From Bradyrhizobium sp. WBAH42 (lineage in GTDB: Bacteria; Pseudomonadota; Alphaproteobacteria; Rhizobiales; Xanthobacteraceae), in the NCBI RefSeq assembly GCF_024585265.1, contig NZ_CP036533.1:3047001-3111000 (forward strand): a DNA stretch of 64,000 nt. Direction: 5' to 3'. Of the stretch, positions 15,030 through 25,008 are shown piece by piece (positions within the stretch are counted from its first letter, which is position 1; each line of letters starts with the position of its first letter). Both the position numbers and the translations under genes were made by a program. The notes beneath the pieces are model-generated. The model was not told where the DNA came from. It did no database searches and saw only the letters and a list, made by a program, of their open reading frames with translations.

Positions 15030-16259
15030 ATGACCCCTGGCGAGATCGACAAAATCTTCCGCGACGAGGCGGGGCGGACGCTGGCCACGCTGATCCGTCT
15101 CGTCGGCGATTTCGATCTCGCCGAGGACGCGCTCCAGGATGCGTTTGCGGTCGCGCTGGAACGCTGGGCGTGTGAGGTCCCCGACAATCCGCGCGCCTGG
15201 CTCGTCAATGTCGCCAAGCACAAGGTGATCGACCGCATCCGCCGCCAGGCCGTGTTCCGCGGCAAGCAGCAGGCGCTGGTGCACGAGCTCGAGCTGAATG
15301 CGCTGGGCCCCGACGAGCCGCCGGCGATGCTCGACGACGACATGCTGCGGCTGATCTTCACCTGCTGCCATCCCGCCTTCGCGCCCGAGGTGCAGGTCGC
15401 GCTGACGCTGCGCACCGTCTGCGGGCTGTCGACGGCGCAGGTGGCACGCGCCTTCCTCGTCGGCGAGGAGGCGATGGCGCAGCGGCTCGTCCGCGCCAAG
15501 CAGAAGATCAGGCTTGCCGGCATCCCCTATGAGGTGCCGGAGCGCGAGGCGCTGGCGTCGCGGCTCGATGGCGTGCTCGCCGTGATCTATCTCGTCTTCA
15601 CCGAAGGCTATGTCGCGACCGAGGGCGCGGACCTGATGCGGCCTGACCTGGCGACCGAGGCCATCCGGCTTGGCCGGCTGCTGAATCGGCTGATGCCCGA
15701 TCGCGCCGGCATCAGGGGCCTGCTGGCCCTGATGCTGCTGCACGACGCGCGCCGCGCCGGGCGACAGACGCCGGCCGGCGACATCGTCCTGCTCGAAGAG
15801 CAGGACCGCGCGCTGTGGGACCGCGCGCAGATCGAGCAAGGCCTTCGTCTGGTGGAGGATGCGTTGCGCGTGCCGGGCCGCCCGCAGCCCTATGCGGTGC
15901 AAGCGGCGATCGCAGCGCTGCATGCGCGTGCGCCGAGCTTCGAAGCGACCGACTGGCCGCAGATTGCGGGGCTATACGAGGTGCTGCTGCGCATCAATCC
16001 GTCGCCCGTGATCGAGCTCAACCACGCCGCGGCGGTGTCGATGGTCGATGGGCCGGCGCGTGCGCTCGATCTCGTCGATGCGATCGCCGCGCGCGGCGGG
16101 CTTCGCGGCTATGAGCTGCTGCCCGCCGTGCGCGCGGATTTGTTGCGGCGGCTCGGCAGGACGAAGGAGGCACGCGAGGCCTATCGTGCGGCGACGGAAG
16201 CGACGCAGCTCGAGCCGTTGCGGAGGCTCTATGCGCGACGGATGAGGGAGATGGAATAG
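15030..16259 (+). CDS. ECF42-type RNA polymerase sigma factor with long C-terminal extension
   Basis: Residues 1 to about 90 form sigma region 2 ([20 protein letters not shown] and [20 protein letters not shown]). Region 4 lies at about 125-170 ([18 protein letters not shown] and LVRAKQKIR). A C-terminal extension of over 200 residues is helical and TPR-like ([16 protein letters not shown] at the end). That extension and the upstream DGPF gene define the ECF42 class, in which the extension is thought to control activity instead of an anti-sigma factor; no anti-sigma gene is adjacent here. Its regulon cannot be read from this window, though the DGPF gene is the likely target. Confidence 0.9.
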   Translation: MTPGEIDKIFRDEAGRTLATLIRLVGDFDLAEDALQDAFAVALERWACEVPDNPRAWLVNVAKHKVIDRIRRQAVFRGKQQALVHELELNALGPDEPPAMLDDDMLRLIFTCCHPAFAPEVQVALTLRTVCGLSTAQVARAFLVGEEAMAQRLVRAKQKIRLAGIPYEVPEREALASRLDGVLAVIYLVFTEGYVATEGADLMRPDLATEAIRLGRLLNRLMPDRAGIRGLLALMLLHDARRAGRQTPAGDIVLLEEQDRALWDRAQIEQGLRLVEDALRVPGRPQPYAVQAAIAALHARAPSFEATDWPQIAGLYEVLLRINPSPVIELNHAAAVSMVDGPARALDLVDAIAARGGLRGYELLPAVRADLLRRLGRTKEAREAYRAATEATQLEPLRRLYARRMREME

Positions 16260-16270
16260 GGGCCTCACAT

Positions 16271-16361
16271 GCCGTCATTGCGAGCGCAGCGAAGCAATCC
16301 AGGCTATCACCGCGGAGACAGTCTGGATTGCTTCGTCGCAAGAGCTCCTCGCAATGACGGC
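16271..16361. repeat. Intergenic palindromic repeat, CGTCATTGCGAGCGCAGCGAAG family
   Basis: The left arm carries GTCATTGCGAGCGCAGCG and AAGCAATCCAG; the right arm carries CTGGATTGCTTCG and CTCGCAATGACGGC. It folds into a long imperfect hairpin between the sigma factor gene and the convergent amidase gene, where it could terminate transcription from both sides. The same family occurs at 27800-27878. Confidence 0.85.
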
Positions 16362-16377
16362 GTGTGCGGCTACGCCG

Positions 16378-17313
16378 TCACTTCGATGCGACCGGCGTTG
16401 CTTCCGCCGGCAGGCTCGCCAGCAGCGCCTGCAAGGTCGACAGCGTCGAGTGATCGGCGACGCCGTCCAGCCGCGCCGGGCGGAAATGGCGTTGGAAGGC
16501 GGTGACGACTTCCATCGTGGCAGCGTCGTACTTGCCGTTCAGGGGCACGCCATAGCCGTACCTTGCGAGCGCCTGCTGCATGCTCAGCACCGCATCGCTG
16601 ATGGTGCCGAGCATCAGGCTGTCGCCGCGGACGATCGGTGCGGGCGTCACCCAATGGCCGACGCCGGAATTGGCCAGCGAGTGCCACGGAAATTTCTCGC
16701 CGGGATCCTTCTTGCGGGCGGGCGCGACGTCGGAATGGCCGAGCACCCGGTGCGCCGGCACCTTGCGGCGGAGCATGATGCCGCGGCACAGCGCGATCAC
16801 GGCGGCGATCTGGCGCAGCGGAAACTCCGGATAGCCCCAGTCATGGCCGCGATTGATGATCTCGATGCCGATCGAGCAGGAGTTGATGTCGTCCTCGCCG
16901 GCCCAGGAGGAGACGCCGGCGTGCCAGGCCCGCTTGGCCTCGGGCACGCATTGCACGATGCGGCCGTCCTCCAGCACGACATAATGCGCCGACACTTCGG
17001 TGCCGGCGGTGCAGAGGCGCGCCAGCGCGCCCTCGACATCGGGCATGCCGGTGTAGTGCAGCAGGATCATGTCCGGCTGCCGTCCCTTGTTGCGCTCGCC
17101 ATGGTTCGGCGAGGGGATGATGTCCGAGACGATCGAGGAATCGGGCTCGAACGTCCGCAGGCCCGCCACGGTCTTGGGAACCGGGAGAACGCGGTGACGC
17201 TTCGAATCAGATCCAGACGGCGTGGACGAACCGGAGGGCATGAGCAGCTCGGACGGACGGAGAGTGGGGCAAGCCCTTCTCTTTACTATTCCTTTACCGC
17301 CCATCGCGCGCAA
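16378..17313 (-). CDS. N-acetylmuramoyl-L-alanine amidase (Amidase_2 plus peptidoglycan-binding domain)
   Basis: This is an AmpD/AmiD-type zinc amidase that cuts between MurNAc and the stem peptide. The zinc-site segments are MILLHYTGMPD, the central SAHYVVLEDGRIVQCVPEAKRAWHAG region, and HRVLGHSDVAPARKKDPGEKF near residue 200. A C-terminal peptidoglycan-binding domain of about 65 residues follows (MQQALARYGYGVPLNGKYD). No convincing signal peptide is visible; the first about 60 residues are low in conserved features, and a start at 17241 is possible. It is divergent from the dcw cluster, consistent with a role in wall turnover or recycling. Confidence 0.88.
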   Translation of the reverse strand: MRAMGGKGIVKRRACPTLRPSELLMPSGSSTPSGSDSKRHRVLPVPKTVAGLRTFEPDSSIVSDIIPSPNHGERNKGRQPDMILLHYTGMPDVEGALARLCTAGTEVSAHYVVLEDGRIVQCVPEAKRAWHAGVSSWAGEDDINSCSIGIEIINRGHDWGYPEFPLRQIAAVIALCRGIMLRRKVPAHRVLGHSDVAPARKKDPGEKFPWHSLANSGVGHWVTPAPIVRGDSLMLGTISDAVLSMQQALARYGYGVPLNGKYDAATMEVVTAFQRHFRPARLDGVADHSTLSTLQALLASLPAEATPVASK

Positions 17314-17682
17314 TCGCGCGGCGCGGTTAACGGATTCATTTTGGCGATGTGTGTGGATGAAGCATCACTGCCCTCGTTACCTTTTCCACTTGTCACGAAC
17401 CGAGCAACGCTTTCTTAACGCTAAGGGCCGTTACTGAGGGATGAAGAGCCGACCCGCGTCCGGAGGCGGCCAAAGCGTATTTTGGCTCGAAATCCCATGG
17501 CTGCCCGACAAATTCCACTGGGAACACCGGGTTTGTGGCCCGGGACGGCCGGGCTCGGTAACCATGCTGGACAGGGGCTTTGTCGTGGAACCGCCGCGAC
17601 GCGTAATGATTCGAGGCGTTATGGGCTTGTTCGGCCCCGATCTCGCTTGGGTATCGGGCCGGGCGGTCGGCAGGCGTTGCGC
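17314..17682. other. Divergent intergenic region before the dcw cluster
   Basis: This 369-base region holds the promoters of the amidase and the dcw cluster. A possible plus-strand promoter is TTGTCA (17390-17395), 17 bases, TCTTAA (17413-17418); the -10 match is poor. GTTAAC-like and TTAACG elements occur at about 17326-17331 and 17415-17420. An open frame of 81 codons (17441-17686) starts just after GAGGG and overlaps the rsmH start by ATGA. mraZ, which usually opens dcw clusters, is not here. Confidence 0.5.
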
Positions 17683-18663
17683 ATGAGCACGGCTCCGCAC
17701 ATTCCCGTTCTTGGCCGTGAGGCCATCGCCCATCTCGCCCCGCGCGAGGGCGGCGTCTATGTCGACGCCACTTTTGGTGCCGGCGGCTATAGCCGCGCGA
17801 TCCTGGAAGTGCCGGGAACCCGACTCATTGCCATCGATCGCGACCGCACCGCGATTGCCGGGGGTGCCGAACTGGTCGAACGCTCCGCGGGCCGGCTGAC
17901 GCTGGTCGAGGACCGCTTCTCCAACCTCGCCGAGGTCTGCGCCGCGCAAGGCGTCGACGGCGTGGTGATGGATGTCGGCGTGTCCTCGATGCAGCTCGAC
18001 CAGGCCGGCCGCGGCTTCTCCTTCCGCCTCGACGGTCCGCTCGACATGCGGATGGGGCAGGCAGGCCCGACCGCGGCCGACGTCGTCGCCCGCGCCTCCG
18101 AAGGCGATCTCGCCGACATCATCTATCTCTTCGGCGAGGAGCGGCATTCGCGCCGCATCGCCCGCGCCATCGTCGCCGACCGGCAGGAAACTCCGTTCAC
18201 GACCACGCGCGCGCTCGCCGATCTCGTCGGCAGGGTGGTGCGATCGAAGCCCGGCGACATTCACCCGGCGACGCGGACGTTCCAGGCGCTGCGCATCTTC
18301 GTCAACGAAGAGCTCGAGGAACTCCAGACGGCGCTCGCTGCCGCCGAGCGCGTGCTGAGGCCCGGCGGCCGCCTCGTCGTCGTCTCGTTCCATTCGCTGG
18401 AAGACCGCATCGTCAAGAATTTCCTCTCCGAGCGTTCCAAGACCGGCGGCGGCTCGCGGCATCTGCCGGAAGTCGCGCAAGTCGCGCCGAGCTTCCAGCT
18501 GCTCACGCGGCGGCCGGTCGTCGCCGGCGAGGACGAAGTTGCGCACAATCCGCGCGCGCGCTCGGCAAAGCTGCGCGCCGCCGAGCGCACCGCGGCGTCG
18601 GCGCATGAGACCGATGAGGCATCGTCCTGGCCGAAGCTCGCCGACGTGATGAGGGGCGGCTAG
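17683..18663 (+). CDS. rsmH: 16S rRNA m4C1402 methyltransferase RsmH (MraW)
   Basis: The 326-residue protein methylates N4 of C1402 in 16S rRNA using S-adenosylmethionine. The family start [19 protein letters not shown] is followed by the SAM-binding [14 protein letters not shown], then [19 protein letters not shown], and later [21 protein letters not shown] chose ATG 17683, giving the normal start; the frame continues upstream to 17482 without family sequence. It is the first recognised gene of the dcw cluster, three bases before ftsL. An 81-codon frame upstream overlaps its start codon, so translational coupling is possible. Confidence 0.95.
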   Translation: MSTAPHIPVLGREAIAHLAPREGGVYVDATFGAGGYSRAILEVPGTRLIAIDRDRTAIAGGAELVERSAGRLTLVEDRFSNLAEVCAAQGVDGVVMDVGVSSMQLDQAGRGFSFRLDGPLDMRMGQAGPTAADVVARASEGDLADIIYLFGEERHSRRIARAIVADRQETPFTTTRALADLVGRVVRSKPGDIHPATRTFQALRIFVNEELEELQTALAAAERVLRPGGRLVVVSFHSLEDRIVKNFLSERSKTGGGSRHLPEVAQVAPSFQLLTRRPVVAGEDEVAHNPRARSAKLRAAERTAASAHETDEASSWPKLADVMRGG

Positions 18664-18666
18664 CGC

Positions 18667-19059
18667 ATGCGCATCATCCACCTCCTTGTCATCGGTGCGC
18701 TGATCTTCGCAGCCGCCCATGTCTACCGCATCAAGATGGACTCCACGGCACGCACCGAGAAGGTGCTGCGGCTACGTGCGGAGATCCACGAGCAGCGCGA
18801 TGCGATCGCAGGGCTGCGGGCCGAGTGGGCCAAGCTCGATGCGCCTCACCGCCTGCAAGGGCTGTCCGACCGCCATCTGCACCTCAAGCCGGTCAACGGC
18901 ACCCAATATGATTCGCTGAAGAACCTGCCGGAACGTCCGCCGCGGATGTTCAGGCCGGGCGAGCCCGATCCGATCGGGGCCATGCTCAAGACCATCGAAG
19001 CCGCGAGCGATCCCGACACGGTGACGGGCTCCGTGCCTCAGCGCGAGGACAAGCAATGA
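18667..19059 (+). CDS. ftsL: Cell division protein FtsL
   Basis: The 130-residue protein has one N-terminal membrane helix (IIHLLVIGALIFAAAHVY) and then a periplasmic coiled coil with heptad-like VLRLRAEIHEQRDAIAGLRAEWAKL. Size, topology and position between rsmH and ftsI identify it as FtsL, which links FtsB and FtsQ to the FtsWI synthase. Sequence conservation in this family is low, so the assignment rests mainly on context. Its stop overlaps the ftsI start by ATGA. Confidence 0.88.
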   Translation: MRIIHLLVIGALIFAAAHVYRIKMDSTARTEKVLRLRAEIHEQRDAIAGLRAEWAKLDAPHRLQGLSDRHLHLKPVNGTQYDSLKNLPERPPRMFRPGEPDPIGAMLKTIEAASDPDTVTGSVPQREDKQ

Positions 19060-20822
19060 GCCCGGCAACGCCTGCAAGACCAACCGAAAAAACGGCCGAG
19101 CGGTCAGTTGAACCTTGGCGGCGGCGGCTGATCCGAAGCCTGCTCTACGGGCGCAACGTCGATCGGGCCGAGAAGGCGCGCGCGCGCGTGGGGCTTGCGA
19201 TGCTCGCCTTCGCTTCGGTCTATGCTCTGATCGGCGGGCGGCTCGTGATGTTCGCGATCGGCGCCGACGCCCACAGCGCGCGCCGCGCCGCGGCGCAGGA
19301 GGTGGTTGCGACCGCGCGGCCCGACATCGTCGATCGCAACGGCGCCATCCTTGCGACCGACGTCAAGGCGGCGAGCCTGTTCGGCGAGCCGCGCCGCATC
19401 ATCGACAAGGACGAGGCGATCGAGCTCTTGACCGCGACCATTCCCGACCTCGACGAGGCCGAGGTGCGCGAGCGCCTGAAGACGCGCAAGGGCTTCGTCT
19501 GGCTCAAGCGCGAGGTCACGGCGGCGCAGCAGCAGGCCGTCCACAAGCTCGGCATTCCCGGCATCGGCTTCCTGCGCGAGAACAAGCGGGTCTATCCGAC
19601 CGGCAACGAGGTCGCCCACCTCATCGGTCTCGTCAACATCGACAACCAGGGTATCGCCGGCCTCGAGAAGTGGCTCGACAATCAGGGCCTCGCCGATCTC
19701 CACCGCGCCGGCTTCGCCACCGACCGGTTGCAGAAGCCGATCGAGCTCGCGGTCGATCTGCGCGTCGAGCATGCGCTGCGCGACGAGCTCGTGAAAGCCA
19801 AGGACAAGTTCCACGCCAAGGCCGCCTCCGGCATCGTCTCCAACGTCAAGACCGGCGAGATCGTGGCGATGGTCTCGCTGCCGGACTTCGACCCCAACAA
19901 TCCGAAGGAAGCGCACGACCCCGATCGGATCAACCGCCTGACCACCGGCGTCTACGAGATGGGCTCGACCTTCAAGGCGTTCACGCTGGCGATGGCGCTC
20001 GATTCCGGCAAGATCAATCTGAACTCGATGTGGGACGCGCGCGGAAACCTGCACTACGGCAAGTTCACGATCCACGACAGTCATCCGCTCGGGCGTTTCA
20101 TCAACACCAAGGAAGTGTTCACCTACTCCTCCAACATCGGCGCGGCGCGGATCGCGCTCGGCCAGGGCGTGGAGGCGCACAAGGCCTTCCTCGCCAAGAT
20201 GGGCCAGATGACGCGGCTGCGCACCGAATTGCCGGAGAGCGCGGCGCCGCTCCTGCCGCGGCGCTGGAGCGAGCTGAACACGGTCACCGCTGCGTTCGGC
20301 CAGGGCCTGTCGGTGGCGCCGCTGCAGGCGGTGATGGGCATCAACGCGCTCGTGAACGGCGGCTATCTGATTCCGCCGACATTCATGAAGCGCAGCGAAT
20401 CCGAAGCGATGGCGATGGCCAAGCGCGTCATCAAGCCGGAGACCAGCGACAAGATGCGGTTCCTGATGCGGCTCAATGCTGAGATCGGCACCGCCAAGAC
20501 CGCCGACGTCAAAGGCTATTACGTCGGCGGCAAGACCGGCACGTCCGAGAAGGTCATCAATGGCCGCTACGCCAAGAAGCGCGTCCTCAACTCCTTCACG
20601 GCCATCCTGCCCTGCGACGATCCCAAATATCACGTCCTGATCATGCTGGACGAGCCTCAGGCGATACCTGAAACGAAGGGCTTCATCACCTCAGGCTGGA
20701 ACGCGGTGCCGACCGGCGGCAAGGTGATCGAGCGGATCGCGCCGCTTCTCGGCGTCGAACCGCGGTTCGACCTGCCGCCGTCCGAGCGCCTTATTCTTGC
20801 AGCATCCAGGACAACCCAGTAA
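19056..20822 (+). CDS. ftsI: Septal peptidoglycan transpeptidase FtsI (PBP3)
   Basis: The 588-residue class B penicillin-binding protein makes cross-links in septal peptidoglycan. A cytoplasmic N-terminus with a membrane anchor near residues 45-70 precedes a pedestal domain. The transpeptidase motifs are all present: SxxK as STFK with the acylated serine at about S304, SSN in TYSSNIG near 358, and KTG in GGKTGTSEK near 493. It overlaps ftsL by four bases and is followed by murE. It should partner FtsW, encoded further down the cluster. Confidence 0.96.
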   Translation: MSPATPARPTEKTAERSVEPWRRRLIRSLLYGRNVDRAEKARARVGLAMLAFASVYALIGGRLVMFAIGADAHSARRAAAQEVVATARPDIVDRNGAILATDVKAASLFGEPRRIIDKDEAIELLTATIPDLDEAEVRERLKTRKGFVWLKREVTAAQQQAVHKLGIPGIGFLRENKRVYPTGNEVAHLIGLVNIDNQGIAGLEKWLDNQGLADLHRAGFATDRLQKPIELAVDLRVEHALRDELVKAKDKFHAKAASGIVSNVKTGEIVAMVSLPDFDPNNPKEAHDPDRINRLTTGVYEMGSTFKAFTLAMALDSGKINLNSMWDARGNLHYGKFTIHDSHPLGRFINTKEVFTYSSNIGAARIALGQGVEAHKAFLAKMGQMTRLRTELPESAAPLLPRRWSELNTVTAAFGQGLSVAPLQAVMGINALVNGGYLIPPTFMKRSESEAMAMAKRVIKPETSDKMRFLMRLNAEIGTAKTADVKGYYVGGKTGTSEKVINGRYAKKRVLNSFTAILPCDDPKYHVLIMLDEPQAIPETKGFITSGWNAVPTGGKVIERIAPLLGVEPRFDLPPSERLILAASRTTQ

Positions 20823-20906
20823 TCAACCGGGTGGGCCATCGCCGGTGCTGAGTCGGGATTGTCCTTTGGAATCGGCTTTCCGGCTGGGCATATCGACTGG
20901 AAGACC

Positions 20907-22379
20907 ATGAAGCTGCGCGACCTCTTGGGTCAGGATGTTCCGGGCAATGATGCCGCGATCGAGCCCGCTGCCGCGGCGCTCGAGGTGAGCGGCGTTGCGC
21001 TCGACAGCCGCGCGGTGAAGCCGGGCGATCTCTTCTTCGCGCTGGCAGGCAGCAAGACCGACGGCGCCCGCTTCGTCGATGCTGCGGTCGCCGCCGGCGC
21101 GGTGGCCGTCGTCGGTGACCACGCACCGGCCGCTTGCAAGGTGCCGTTCATCGTGGTCGCCAATCCGCGCCGCGCGCTGGCACTGGCCGCGGCAAGATTT
21201 TTCCCGGCGCAGCCTGCGACGATCGCCGCGGTGACCGGAACCAGCGGCAAGACCTCGGTCGCCGCGTTCACGCGCCAGATCTGGGAGCGGCTCGGGCATG
21301 CCTCCGCCAGTATCGGCACCATCGGTCTCGTGTCGCAAAAGCGCACCGTCTATGGCTCGCTGACCACGCCGGATCCGATCGCGCTGCACCGGCAGCTGGA
21401 CGAGATCGCGCGCGAGGGCGTCACGCATCTCGCGTTCGAGGCGTCCTCGCACGGGCTCGATCAATATCGACTCGATGGCGTGCGCATCTCGGCCGGCGGC
21501 TTCACCAATCTCTCGCGCGACCACATGGATTACCATCCGACCGTTGCGCATTACCTCGCGGCCAAGCTCCGCTTGTTCCGCGAGCTGGTGCCGCCCGATG
21601 GCGCCGCGGTGATCTCGGCCGATCATGATTGCTCGGCGGAAGCGATCGAGGCGGCGACATCGCGCGGCCTGCGCGTCATGGCGGTCGGCCGCAACGGCGA
21701 TGGCGCAGGCGAAGGCATCCGCCTCACGGAGGCCGTGGTCGACGGTTTCTCGCAAAAGCTCACGGTCGAGCATCGCGGCAGGGCTTACGCGATCCGGCTG
21801 CCGCTGGTCGGCGAATTCCAGATCGAGAATGCGCTGGTGTCGGCCGGGCTTGCCATCGGCACCGGCAGCGATGCTGAAAACGTGTTTGCGAGCCTCGAAC
21901 ATCTCGAAGGCGCCAAGGGCCGGCTCGAGCGCGTCGGCGCGCGCAACGGCGCGCCGATCTTCGTCGACTACGCGCACAAGCCCGACGCGCTGGCGAAGGC
22001 GCTGCAGGCGCTGCGGCCTTATGCCAAGCGCAGGCTGGTCGTCGTGTTCGGCGCCGGCGGCGACCGCGATGCCGGCAAGCGTCCGATCATGGGCGAGATC
22101 GCGGCGGAGAATGCCGATGCCGTCATCGTCACCGATGACAATCCGCGCAGCGAGAAGCCGGAAGCCATCCGCGCCGCCATCCTCGCCACCGCGAAGGGCG
22201 CCCGCGAGATCGGCGACCGGGCCGAGGCGATCCGCGCCGCGATCGATGACTTGCAGGAGGGCGATGCGCTGCTCATCGCCGGCAAGGGCCACGAGACCGG
22301 GCAGATCGTCGGCGGCCAGACGCTGCCCTTCAGTGATCACGAGGCGGTCGCCGCCGCACTAGCGTCGAGGGTTGCATGA
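20907..22379 (+). CDS. murE: UDP-MurNAc-L-Ala-D-Glu:meso-diaminopimelate ligase MurE
   Basis: The 490-residue ATP-dependent ligase adds the third stem-peptide residue. The P-loop is VTGTSGKTSVAAF. The DDNPRSE motif in the C-terminal domain is the signature of enzymes using meso-diaminopimelate rather than lysine, as expected in a Gram-negative. I chose ATG 20907; the frame is open from a TTG at 20859, which gives a longer N-terminus without family sequence. The stop overlaps murF by ATGA, indicating coupled translation. Confidence 0.95.
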   Translation: MKLRDLLGQDVPGNDAAIEPAAAALEVSGVALDSRAVKPGDLFFALAGSKTDGARFVDAAVAAGAVAVVGDHAPAACKVPFIVVANPRRALALAAARFFPAQPATIAAVTGTSGKTSVAAFTRQIWERLGHASASIGTIGLVSQKRTVYGSLTTPDPIALHRQLDEIAREGVTHLAFEASSHGLDQYRLDGVRISAGGFTNLSRDHMDYHPTVAHYLAAKLRLFRELVPPDGAAVISADHDCSAEAIEAATSRGLRVMAVGRNGDGAGEGIRLTEAVVDGFSQKLTVEHRGRAYAIRLPLVGEFQIENALVSAGLAIGTGSDAENVFASLEHLEGAKGRLERVGARNGAPIFVDYAHKPDALAKALQALRPYAKRRLVVVFGAGGDRDAGKRPIMGEIAAENADAVIVTDDNPRSEKPEAIRAAILATAKGAREIGDRAEAIRAAIDDLQEGDALLIAGKGHETGQIVGGQTLPFSDHEAVAAALASRVA

Positions 22380-23758
22380 GCGGGCCAATATGGACGGTTG
22401 CCGAGGTCGCGCGTGCGCTTGGCGTGGCCGGATCGTTCCCGGAGACGGGAATCGATTTCGTCACCCAGGACAGCCGCCTGGTGAAGCCGGGCAGCCTGTT
22501 CGTCGCGCTCAGCGGCACGCCGAGCGGCGGCTTCGTCTCGGCTTTCGCCAGCGCGCGCGACGGCTGGGAATTCGCCGACAAGGCGGAAGCTTCAGGCGCG
22601 GTCGCGATGATCGTGCCGCACGAGATCGCGGGCATCCGCATTCCCCAGATCGTCGTCAAGGACACGCTGATCGACGGCCTCTGGGGCCTCGCCCGCGCCG
22701 CACGCGCGCGCTTCAATGGCCCGGTGATCGGGCTCACCGGCAGCGCCGGCAAGACCAGCACCAAGGAATTTCTCGCCGCCTATCCGAACGCCTATGCCAG
22801 CCCGTCGAGCTTCAACAATTTCTGGGGCGTGCCGCTGACGCTGTGCAATGCCAGGCGGGACGCCAGCCTCTGGGTCGTCGAGATGGGCATGAACCAGCAA
22901 GGCGAGATCGCCCGGCTCAGCGAGCTCACGCAGCCGACCGTCGCGCTCATCGTCAACGTCCAGCCGGTGCATCTGGAAAAGCTCGGCTCGCTCGAGGCCA
23001 TCAGGCGCGAGAAGGTGTCGATCGCGCTCGGCCTGCCCGAGGACGGCGTGCTGGTGCTGCCCGCCGGACTCAAGGCTTCCGAGTGGAAGGGCAAGGTCGT
23101 GCGCTTCGGCGGCGAGCATGCCGAGGTGCACGAGGTCGCGCATGCGCCGCACGGCGAGAGCTGGCAGGTCGTGGCCGCGATCGGCAAGAAGGAGATCGCC
23201 TTCAGCCTCACCCCTGGCGCGCCGCACCGGGTGCACAATGCGCTGGCTGCGCTCGCCTCGGTTCATGCCGCGCATCTCGATGTCGCGACGCTCGCGGTCA
23301 AGCTCGATCGCGTCGGCATCATGACTGGCCGCGGCGTCGAGCAGGCAATCGGCGATATCACGGTGATCGACGACAGCTTCAACGGCAATCCGGCCAGCGT
23401 GGCGGCGGCGCTGCAAAGCCTGCAGGCGCGCAACATGAGCGGTGGCCGCCGCATCGCGATTCTCGGCGACATGCTCGAGCTCGGCGAGGACTCACCGAGC
23501 TATCACACCGGCCTCGCCAGGCATCTCGACGGCATCGACGGCGTCTTTTGCGTCGGGCCGCTGATGCGCCACCTGTTCGACGCATTGCCAGCGGGCAAGG
23601 GCCTCGGCTGGCATGACGATCCCGCCACGCTGAAACCGGCCGAGGTCGCAAAGCTGCTGAAGGCAGGCGACGTCGTGGTTGTCAAGGGCAGCAAGAAGAT
23701 GTTCTGGGTCAACAAGTTTGTGCCGGGGCTGGTGGCCGCCTTGCAGGCAAAGGCGTAA
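22376..23758 (+). CDS. murF: UDP-MurNAc-tripeptide:D-Ala-D-Ala ligase MurF
   Basis: The 460-residue ligase adds the D-Ala-D-Ala dipeptide, completing the UDP-MurNAc pentapeptide. It has the Mur N-terminal segment (VTQDSRLVKPGSLFVALSG), the P-loop GLTGSAGKTSTKEF, the central WVVEMGMNQQGEI, and the C-terminal VIDDSFNGNPASV. It overlaps murE by four bases. About 140 bases separate it from mraY, the widest gap in the first half of the cluster. Confidence 0.95.
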   Translation: MSGPIWTVAEVARALGVAGSFPETGIDFVTQDSRLVKPGSLFVALSGTPSGGFVSAFASARDGWEFADKAEASGAVAMIVPHEIAGIRIPQIVVKDTLIDGLWGLARAARARFNGPVIGLTGSAGKTSTKEFLAAYPNAYASPSSFNNFWGVPLTLCNARRDASLWVVEMGMNQQGEIARLSELTQPTVALIVNVQPVHLEKLGSLEAIRREKVSIALGLPEDGVLVLPAGLKASEWKGKVVRFGGEHAEVHEVAHAPHGESWQVVAAIGKKEIAFSLTPGAPHRVHNALAALASVHAAHLDVATLAVKLDRVGIMTGRGVEQAIGDITVIDDSFNGNPASVAAALQSLQARNMSGGRRIAILGDMLELGEDSPSYHTGLARHLDGIDGVFCVGPLMRHLFDALPAGKGLGWHDDPATLKPAEVAKLLKAGDVVVVKGSKKMFWVNKFVPGLVAALQAKA

Positions 23759-23897
23759 ACTGCTTGGAAGGCGCCGTTCCCGAATCCCACCCTTTGCGGC
23801 GGAAGCCGTCCGTTTCCCGAAACGCGCGGCCCATGACGAAGACCAGCGAATGCGCATGAGGCACCTGGATATGCAAAGGCGCCATAGGACCGTCTGA

Positions 23898-25001
23898 ATG
23901 TTTTACTGGCTGATCGAGCTTTCCAACACATTTCCGGGCTTCGGTGCCTTTCGCACCGTCCTGAACGTCTTCCGCTACATCACCTTCCGCACCGGCGGCG
24001 CCATCGTGACCGGCGCGCTGTTCGTGTTCCTGTTCGGGCCCTGGATCATCGATCATTTGCGCATCCGTCAGGGCAAGGGCCAGCCGATCCGCACCGACGG
24101 TCCGCAATCGCATCTCGCCAAGAAGGGCACGCCCACCATGGGCGGACTGATGATCCTGTCCGGGCTCACGGTCGGCACCGTGCTGTGGGCCAATCCGCTC
24201 AACCCCTATGTCTGGATCGTGCTGGCGGTGACGCTCGGCTTCGGCTTCGTCGGCTTCTATGACGATTACCTCAAGGTGACCAAGCAGACCACGACGGGGT
24301 TCGGCAGCAAGCTGCGCCTCTTGATCGAAGCCGTCATAGCGCTGGTCGCCTGCTACGCGCTGGTGCGGCTGAACCGCGACCCCGCCTCGACCGCGCTGAC
24401 GATTCCCTTCCTGAAGGATACCGTGCTGCATTTCGGCTGGTTCTTCGTCGTCTTCGGCGCCTTCGTCATCGTCGGCTCCGGCAATGCGGTGAACCTCACC
24501 GACGGTCTCGACGGCCTCGCCATCGTGCCCGTGATGATTGCGACCGCGAGCTTTGCGATGATCGCCTATCTCACCGGCAACTTGGTGTTCGCCGACTACC
24601 TCCAGATCAAATATGTCGCCGGCACCGGCGAGCTCGCGGTGCTCTGCGGCGCGTTGCTCGGCGCCGGTCTCGGCTTCCTCTGGTTCAACGCCCCGCCTGC
24701 CTCGATCTTCATGGGCGACACCGGCTCGCTTGCGCTCGGCGGCATGCTCGGCGCGATCGCGGTCGCGGTGAAGCACGAGATCGTGCTCGCCGTGATCGGC
24801 GGATTGTTCGTGCTCGAGGCGGTTTCGGTCATCGTGCAGGTGGTGTCCTTCAAGCTCACGGGCAAGCGCGTGTTCAGGATGGCGCCGATCCACCATCACT
24901 TCGAGCAGAAGGGCTGGACCGAGCCGCAGATCGTGATCCGCTTCTGGATCATCTCGGTGATGCTGGCGCTCGCCGGCCTTTCGACGCTGAAGCTGCGGTG
25001 A
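23898..25001 (+). CDS. mraY: Phospho-MurNAc-pentapeptide translocase MraY
   Basis: The 367-residue integral membrane enzyme moves phospho-MurNAc-pentapeptide onto undecaprenyl phosphate, giving lipid I. It has about ten membrane segments and the catalytic motifs [22 protein letters not shown] and [11 protein letters not shown], and the histidine loop [11 protein letters not shown]. Length is standard. The 139-base gap before it contains no gene that I can support. murD follows after seven bases. Confidence 0.96.
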   Translation: MFYWLIELSNTFPGFGAFRTVLNVFRYITFRTGGAIVTGALFVFLFGPWIIDHLRIRQGKGQPIRTDGPQSHLAKKGTPTMGGLMILSGLTVGTVLWANPLNPYVWIVLAVTLGFGFVGFYDDYLKVTKQTTTGFGSKLRLLIEAVIALVACYALVRLNRDPASTALTIPFLKDTVLHFGWFFVVFGAFVIVGSGNAVNLTDGLDGLAIVPVMIATASFAMIAYLTGNLVFADYLQIKYVAGTGELAVLCGALLGAGLGFLWFNAPPASIFMGDTGSLALGGMLGAIAVAVKHEIVLAVIGGLFVLEAVSVIVQVVSFKLTGKRVFRMAPIHHHFEQKGWTEPQIVIRFWIISVMLALAGLSTLKLR

Positions 25002-25008
25002 CCGATCG

